DNA from: MedAcidi-G1 sp000817085
GTDB taxonomy: Bacteria > Actinomycetota > Acidimicrobiia > Acidimicrobiales > MedAcidi-G1
Assembly (NCBI GenBank): GCA_045568635.1
Contig: JBJLAO010000004.1
Span: forward strand, 62,001 to 126,000
DNA length: 64,000 nt
Reading direction: 5' to 3'
In this document: positions 59,601 to 64,000 of the stretch, piece after piece
Position numbering within the stretch: position 1 is the stretch's first letter
Layout of the letters: each line of letters opens with the position of its first letter
Position numbers and translations under genes: made by a program
Notes under the pieces: model-generated
Seen by the model: the letters and a program-made list of their open reading frames with translations, nothing else
Databases searched by the model: none
What the model was told of the DNA's origin: nothing

Positions 59601-60782
59601 CTACAGGCAAGAACGTATGGCTTCTATCAGTGATGCGGTTCGAGGATCTCCCATTACTGATGTGCCCATTTGATTCATGACATAACCAAAACCGACCTGA
59701 TTATCTAAATCTCCGAATGCTAGAGACCCTCCCGCTCCTGAGTGGCCAAAAGATTCTTCGGTCAACATGGGGCTAGCTTCCAAAGATCTCATGAAACCCA
59801 TCCCCCAACCTGAATCAACTACTAGTACCAGATCAGGACCTCGTGAGCTTTCTTCTTTTGTTCTCATAACTGTTTCATCGTTGATAAGCCTTACACCATC
59901 AACCTCTCCTACGCAGGCCGCGTAAATGCGAGCCAATGCACGTGCTTCGCTTATTCCACCTGCTGCTGGTATTTCGGCTGCGTGAACTTGTCTGCTGTTG
60001 AAAATGTCAAGTGCATTCGGGTTGAAAGGATCGTACGCGTCTCCTTTGAGCATTGCTCCGTCCATAGTTAAAGCGCGCCAGCCAAGAGTTCCGGTTCCAA
60101 TTATTGAATCAACCAGTTCTTGAATCATCGGGTCATCCACAGTGGAAGCCTCAACTATAGGCGCCACCCTGTGTTCCTCTGATTCAGGCAGTCCAATAAA
60201 AGAATCAACGCCTAGTGGTTTTACGACTTCTTCTTCGAAAAATTTACCTATAGGTCTGCCATCTATTCTCTTTATTATCTCACCTACAAGCCAACCATAA
60301 GTCAGAGCATGGTAACCGTTACTGCTTCCAGGTTCCCATAATGGAATCTGCTTTTCCAATGCTCTCAGGACAGGTTCCTTTTCACATATTTCATCCAACG
60401 TAAGTTCAGCATCTACTGAAGCAAGTCCAGCTTGATGGTTCATGCACTGGGCAACAGTTATTTTTTCTTTTCCACCTTGAGCGAATTCTGGCCAATAATG
60501 CGATACAGGAGTTTCGTAATCAAGTTCTCCTCGTTCATAAAGCATTGCAGCACAAATGGCAGCTAGACCTTTAGTAGTTGAGAAATGAAGTTGCAAAGTA
60601 TCGCGTTCCCAAAATTTTCCGGAATTTGCATCGGCAACACCTCCCCAAACATCTACGACATTTTCACCCTTTACATACAGGCAGAAAGCTGCTCCTAGTT
60701 CCTCAAATTGTTCAAAATTGTTTGAAAATGCTTCAGCTACTGCTTCGTAGCCCTGTGAGACTTCACCATTTATTTCTGTCAT
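59601..60782 (-). CDS. Serine hydrolase, beta-lactamase (class C/esterase) family
   Basis: A 393-residue serine hydrolase. The nucleophile motif S-x-x-K is STTK in LHFSTTKGLAA near residue 68; the Tyr motif is YHALTYGWLVGE near residue 160; a C-terminal HSGAGGS, near residue 345, replaces the KTG motif. These are features of EstB-type esterases rather than true beta-lactamases. There is no signal peptide, so it acts in the cytosol. The natural ester substrate is unknown. Confidence 0.9.
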   Translation of the reverse strand: MTEINGEVSQGYEAVAEAFSNNFEQFEELGAAFCLYVKGENVVDVWGGVADANSGKFWERDTLQLHFSTTKGLAAICAAMLYERGELDYETPVSHYWPEFAQGGKEKITVAQCMNHQAGLASVDAELTLDEICEKEPVLRALEKQIPLWEPGSSNGYHALTYGWLVGEIIKRIDGRPIGKFFEEEVVKPLGVDSFIGLPESEEHRVAPIVEASTVDDPMIQELVDSIIGTGTLGWRALTMDGAMLKGDAYDPFNPNALDIFNSRQVHAAEIPAAGGISEARALARIYAACVGEVDGVRLINDETVMRTKEESSRGPDLVLVVDSGWGMGFMRSLEASPMLTEESFGHSGAGGSLAFGDLDNQVGFGYVMNQMGTSVMGDPRTASLIEAIRSCL

Positions 60783-60816
60783 AATTTCTTTACTTTTTGC
60801 TGAAAATTAATCTGAG

Positions 60817-60899
60817 TGCCCGAGGTGGGAGTCGAACCCACATGATTTTTCAATCCAAGGATTTTAAGTCCTCTGCGTATGCCGTTCCGCCACTCGGGC
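60817..60899 (-). tRNA. tRNA-Leu (anticodon TAA)
   Basis: Read on the minus strand, an acceptor arm GCCCGAG pairs with CTCGGGC; the D-arm contains GTGGCGGAACGG, the anticodon loop is CTTAAAA with anticodon TAA, the long variable arm is typical of class II tRNAs, and the T-arm contains GGGTTCGACTCCC. The discriminator base is A, and no CCA is encoded. Length is 83 bases. Confidence 0.95.
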
Positions 60900-60970
60900 T
60901 TCTATCAATGGATACGCTAGCTAAACTCTTGCAACAACACTTCAAAAATAGAAAAGTTTTGTTTTATCTT

Positions 60971-61282
60971 TCAGGCCGCCTGCTCACATGCATCTATTGA
61001 GGACCATAGAAGAGCTCTGAAAAAATCTGACCTATTTTTGTCAAGATGGTTCGCCACTAAAACACCCTCTATCATGTCAGAAATAACTGCACTAGCAGGC
61101 CGATCACTGAAAGACACTGAAACTACTGAAAAGTCGGCACCTCTTCTTATAGATCTGTGAACTTCTTGTATCCGTGGAGGACTTCGAAAAGTTGGAACTG
61201 ACAATTTGTGGTTACGCGCTACCTGACCTATAACCCTGGCAGTTTCCGCAAACATAAAACTCGTCATTTCTCTATTTTTCAT
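60971..61282 (-). CDS. Conserved small protein of unknown function
   Basis: A 103-residue protein starting at ATG 61282 (or 61267). It has a plausible folded sequence, rich in Arg and Ser, with ARVIGQVARNHKLSVPTFRSPP and FSDRPASAVISDMIEGVLVANH. I do not recognise the family; it has no membrane or signal segment. It is divergent from the nuclease gene, 20 bases away, so they may share a regulatory region. The open frame extends upstream over the nuclease start region, but that part looks unlike a conserved protein. Confidence 0.6.
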   Translation of the reverse strand: MKNREMTSFMFAETARVIGQVARNHKLSVPTFRSPPRIQEVHRSIRRGADFSVVSVSFSDRPASAVISDMIEGVLVANHLDKNRSDFFRALLWSSIDACEQAA

Positions 61283-61302
61283 ACTTTTCCAGTATCCCAA
61301 GC

Positions 61303-62277
61303 ATGTGTGACAATTGTGAGAGAGAATGTGTTGTGTCCGATTCCGACAATAATTTAAACCCAGCGCAACAAGAAGTAATTGAGAATCTCGGAGCTTCACC
61401 GAAAGATCGCCCATCCTTTGGGGCAGATCTCAAACAACACCTACGAAAAGCTCTAGAGACTGCCGTTGCCCATTGCATAGAAGAAGTCCCGAAGGACGAA
61501 AGTCTCTTCTTATCAAAACATCGATTGGCTCAAATTCATGGATGTGAAAAGAAATTCTTAGCTGAGGAAAACGAAGATTTCGAATGGCAGGTAGCAACAG
61601 CTAGAGGAACGATTGTCCACAAAGCAATCGAACTTTCAGTTAACTGGCGTAAAGAAATAGCACCCGCCGTGATTGTGGACGAAGCAGTTGCAAGATTCGA
61701 GGAAGATTCAAATACTCTCGGTCATTGGTTGCGCGGCTGTAGTGAGATTGAAAGAGCTGAACTTCGGTCGGTCTCAGTCGATACTTTCAGCAAATTTTTA
61801 GAATGTTGGCCGGCCTTGAAGCCTTCCTGGCGACCTGTTGCTGAAAGTCGAGTGAGAGCTGAACTGTGCAATGAACAACTAATACTTGCAGGGAAGGTTG
61901 ACCTAACTCTGGGAGTGGCAGAAGGTAAAACGGCAGGAAAGGTAATCATTGATTTTAAGACAGGAGGCTTCAATGCAACGCATCATGAAGATCTCAGGTA
62001 CTACGCTCTTGTTGAAACACTTCGGATAGGAATACCACCCAGACTTGTGGCTTCCTATTATTTAGATCAAGCGCATTTTGTTCCGGAAAAAGTAACCGAG
62101 GACCTCCTTGATTCAACTGTTAGAAGGGTTACTCAAGGAGTAGAGCGAATAGTCGAAATTACCTATATGAAAAAAACTCCTGAACTCAAACCTGGTCCGT
62201 CGTGTAGATGGTGTCCAGCTTTAGACAATTGCGATACCGGTCAAAAGTATGTCAACGAAGCTAGCGACAACAACTAA
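61303..62277 (+). CDS. RecB-like PD-(D/E)XK nuclease with Fe-S-type cysteines
   Basis: A 324-residue protein of the RecB/AddB C-terminal nuclease family. The active site is visible as RGTIVHKAIEL (His), a distal VDLTLG, and VIIDFKTGG with D-x-K; the RYYALVETLRIG motif follows. The C-terminal CRWCPALDNC together with the Cys in HGCEKKF supports a [4Fe-4S] cluster as in AddB/Cas4-type nucleases. The start at ATG 61303 would give a short Cys-rich tail (CDNC); a GTG at 61333 is an alternative. No cas genes are nearby. It is probably a DNA repair nuclease. Confidence 0.82.
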   Translation: MCDNCERECVVSDSDNNLNPAQQEVIENLGASPKDRPSFGADLKQHLRKALETAVAHCIEEVPKDESLFLSKHRLAQIHGCEKKFLAEENEDFEWQVATARGTIVHKAIELSVNWRKEIAPAVIVDEAVARFEEDSNTLGHWLRGCSEIERAELRSVSVDTFSKFLECWPALKPSWRPVAESRVRAELCNEQLILAGKVDLTLGVAEGKTAGKVIIDFKTGGFNATHHEDLRYYALVETLRIGIPPRLVASYYLDQAHFVPEKVTEDLLDSTVRRVTQGVERIVEITYMKKTPELKPGPSCRWCPALDNCDTGQKYVNEASDNN

Positions 62278-63524
62278 GTTGTTGAATTCAAATCGTTAAA
62301 TTTGCCCCGAGACCACAAGACAATAGCTAGAAGGGCCAAAATAGATCCGCTCAACGCTACAACTAAGCGCGGACCAAATGATGACACCAACCAACCCATG
62401 GCCAAACCGGCAAAAGGTGCAGGTCCCAATACACCCACAAGATAAATTGCCATTACCCTGCCGCGCATTTCTTCATCAACTTGCAGTTGAACTACCGAAT
62501 TGAGATTTGAAGCCGAAGTTAAATGCATGATTCCTAAAATACCCAGAGCACAAAAAGCCACTGCATAAGAAGGAGCTACAGCGAAAAGAATGACTGCCAG
62601 ACCATAACCAACTGTTGCAATAGTCTGTTGCACGGAAGGTTTCATGAAACTCACATAACCAGTTACAAGAGGAACTGCTAATACTGCCCCAATACCTTGA
62701 GCAGAGCCCAAAAGACCAAACAAGAAAGGAGAGACTTCAAAAACTTCTTCTGAGAAAACAATAATCTGTTGAACAACAGGGAATCCGAAAGTAGAAATAA
62801 TTGCTATGGTCAAAATAGCAGCTGAAATTCCACGCGAATCACGGACATACCTGACTGATTTCTTGTAATCAGAAATAACCGCTGGTCGGTCGCGACCAGA
62901 TTTGAAATTTTCTTCCCGTGAACTCATTAATGAATCTGATTCCATTAGCAAAAGACACACAAGCATCGGGCCGTAAAATAGAACAACCGCTGCAAGAGTC
63001 CACCCCGGTCCTGAGAAACCGAGGATCAAACCACCAATGGCTGGTCCTAAAGCACGTGCAGCGTTAAATTGTGTGGAATTCAATGTAATTGCGTTACGCA
63101 GAAGATTTTGTGGTACACATTCAGCCACGAATGCCTGACTGACAGGTATCAATAATCCTGAAACTGTTCCATTGAGAAAAAAAATGACTACCCAAACACC
63201 CGGCTCTTTGATACCTAAACCCCATGCAACTGCCATCAATCCCGCCATAAAAGAAGCGACAAGATTAGTTGCAATCAATACATTTCGACGATTTAGATTG
63301 TCCGAGATCCAACCTGTCAATGGATTCACCACGAGCATCGGTACAAAATTTGCAAATGCAGTAACCCCAACCCACGAAGCGGATTCTGTAAGTTCAAAAA
63401 TAATGTAATAAGTCGCTACATACTGTGCCCACCGGCCATTGTTTTTTAGAACTGCTCCTATCCAATACAATCGAAAATTTCTGACTTTTAACGAATCAAA
63501 AATTTTGCGAGAAGAAGTTGCCAC
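62274..63524 (-). CDS. MFS transporter (drug/siderophore exporter type)
   Basis: A 416-residue transporter with about 12 membrane segments. The N-terminal FDSLKVRNFRLYWIGAVL and the cytoplasmic loop GWISDNLNRRNVLIATN between TM2 and TM3 are characteristic of the MFS_3 (EntS-like) group. A cytoplasmic loop around residues 195-215 links the halves. Substrate unknown. Its stop overlaps the end of the nuclease gene by four bases. Confidence 0.9.
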   Translation of the reverse strand: MATSSRKIFDSLKVRNFRLYWIGAVLKNNGRWAQYVATYYIIFELTESASWVGVTAFANFVPMLVVNPLTGWISDNLNRRNVLIATNLVASFMAGLMAVAWGLGIKEPGVWVVIFFLNGTVSGLLIPVSQAFVAECVPQNLLRNAITLNSTQFNAARALGPAIGGLILGFSGPGWTLAAVVLFYGPMLVCLLLMESDSLMSSREENFKSGRDRPAVISDYKKSVRYVRDSRGISAAILTIAIISTFGFPVVQQIIVFSEEVFEVSPFLFGLLGSAQGIGAVLAVPLVTGYVSFMKPSVQQTIATVGYGLAVILFAVAPSYAVAFCALGILGIMHLTSASNLNSVVQLQVDEEMRGRVMAIYLVGVLGPAPFAGLAMGWLVSSFGPRLVVALSGSILALLAIVLWSRGKFNDLNSTT

Positions 63525-63590
63525 TGTCTGACCTTATCTATCAAATTTATTTATAGTGGGAGCAGGTAAATCTTGAGAAAGACTATTGGT

Positions 63591-64000
63591 ATGGAATATT
63601 TAAAACTAGAACACAGAGACAGAGTCGCACTGCTGACACTAAATGACCCAGAGCGAAGAAATGTAGTAAGTAACGAACTTAACGAAGAGCTGGTAGCGAC
63701 TTTTGACGAATTAGAAAAAAGCGAAGACACGGGTGCAGTGGTGATAACGGGTTCAGGTCGTGCATTTTGCGCCGGTGCAGTACTCGACGACTTGTTAGAT
63801 GCAGGGGAAATGCAAAAACAGGGAGATGAAGCTTCCCTTCCACATATTTACCGAGGTTTTTTGCGTATAGCTCATAGCAGCCTTCCTACCGTTGCCGCTG
63901 TCAATGGTGCAGCTGTTGGGGCTGGAATGAACATGGTTTTAGCCTGTGATCTTGTTATCGCTGGGACATCTGCACGTTTTGATACAAGATTTCTGAATAT
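63591..64000 (+). CDS. Enoyl-CoA hydratase/isomerase family protein, 3'-truncated by the window edge
   Basis: The frame from ATG 63591 is open to the end (136 residues). The family pattern VALLTLNDPERRNVVSNEL is followed by VITGSGRAFCAGAVLDDL (first oxyanion-hole strand) and VAAVNGAAVGAGMNMVLACDL near residue 100, the second oxyanion motif. Members hydrate or isomerise enoyl-CoA. The C-terminus and catalytic Glu region are outside the window. It stands apart from the beta-oxidation operon at 24308. Confidence 0.92.
   Translation, partial: MEYLKLEHRDRVALLTLNDPERRNVVSNELNEELVATFDELEKSEDTGAVVITGSGRAFCAGAVLDDLLDAGEMQKQGDEASLPHIYRGFLRIAHSSLPTVAAVNGAAVGAGMNMVLACDLVIAGTSARFDTRFLN

Noticed and set aside
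59601..60782. Antibiotic-resistance beta-lactamase
   Set aside because: The protein has no signal peptide and lacks a KTG motif; it fits the EstB-type esterase group.
60797..61000. Open frame of 67 codons on the plus strand
   Set aside because: It runs antisense across the tRNA-Leu gene and has no protein-like pattern.
61283..61414. N-terminal extension of the small protein at 60971-61282
   Set aside because: The extension would overlap the nuclease gene on the other strand and reads like a shadow of it.
61303..62277. Cas4 of a CRISPR system
   Set aside because: No cas genes or repeats are nearby, and the length and layout fit a RecB-type nuclease.

Overview
The window looks like a chromosomal piece of a marine, Acidimicrobiia-like actinobacterium. 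The evidence is indirect: a mycothiol-dependent maleylpyruvate isomerase family gene, lipoproteins with Ala/Thr/Pro-rich linkers behind the lipobox, a probable leaderless promoter, many acyl-CoA and short-chain-dehydrogenase genes, and uptake systems for amino acids and osmolytes. Base composition is low for an actinobacterium (judged by eye, not counted). No phage, transposon, plasmid or CRISPR features were seen. Genes are tightly packed, with many 4-base overlaps, and no gap over 300 bases lacks a gene.

The main result is that four genes are read correctly only if an in-frame TGA is decoded as selenocysteine: two UGSC-family proteins (TGA at 933-935 on + and 30756-30758 on -), a SelW/Rdx-like protein (TGA at 7650-7652, CxxU motif) and an AhpD-like protein (TGA at 51834-51836, CxxU motif). 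In each case conserved sequence continues in the same frame on both sides of the TGA. A hairpin with a GU in its apical loop follows at a nearly constant 19-21 bases. The two UGSC hairpins keep the same loop and spacing while their stems differ by paired changes. Ordinary gene callers would split or truncate all four genes. No selenocysteine synthesis or insertion gene is visible here.

Layout. 1-4153 (+): the partial partner gene of UGSC, UGSC selenoprotein 1, a 2-hydroxyacid dehydrogenase, a MauE-like membrane protein and a DmdB-like acyl-CoA ligase. 4156-7856: a P450, a PuuD-like membrane protein, a cupredoxin-like lipoprotein, and a lipid kinase followed by the SelW-like selenoprotein. 7984-10414: rubrerythrin, a GlpC/HdrD-like Fe-S protein and a DUF3501 protein. 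10446-14260: an autoregulated TetR gene with a di-iron protein, chorismate mutase and an acyl-CoA synthetase. 14430-20727: a complete amino-acid ABC transporter (aapJQMP) and a TauD-like dioxygenase. 20749-28794: a 3-hydroxyisobutyrate dehydrogenase relative, a large repeat-bearing lipoprotein and a beta-oxidation-type operon.

28811-34947 (-) is a catabolic operon: GMC oxidoreductase, a DmdA/GcvT-like demethylase, the UGSC partner, UGSC selenoprotein 2, an SDR and a PhyH dioxygenase. It diverges from a P450-SDR-HyuA-HyuB-FAD oxidoreductase operon (35052-42069). 42066-49810 (-) couples a glycine-betaine-type transporter (ProV, ProW) to a branched-chain-type transporter (LivHMGF), with no binding protein for either. 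49937-52148 holds a class IV aminotransferase, a sulfotransferase-like protein and the AhpD-like selenoprotein. The rest carries aconitase X, a LysM lipoprotein, a probable DHAP-shunt pair (MtnA and an aldolase-SDR fusion), hydrolases, tRNA-Leu, a RecB-type nuclease, an MFS exporter and a partial enoyl-CoA hydratase.

Read together, the genes suggest a heterotroph that imports methylated osmolytes and amino acids, handles one-carbon, sulfur and acyl-CoA intermediates, and uses selenocysteine in thiol-redox enzymes. The exact substrates are inferred, not shown.
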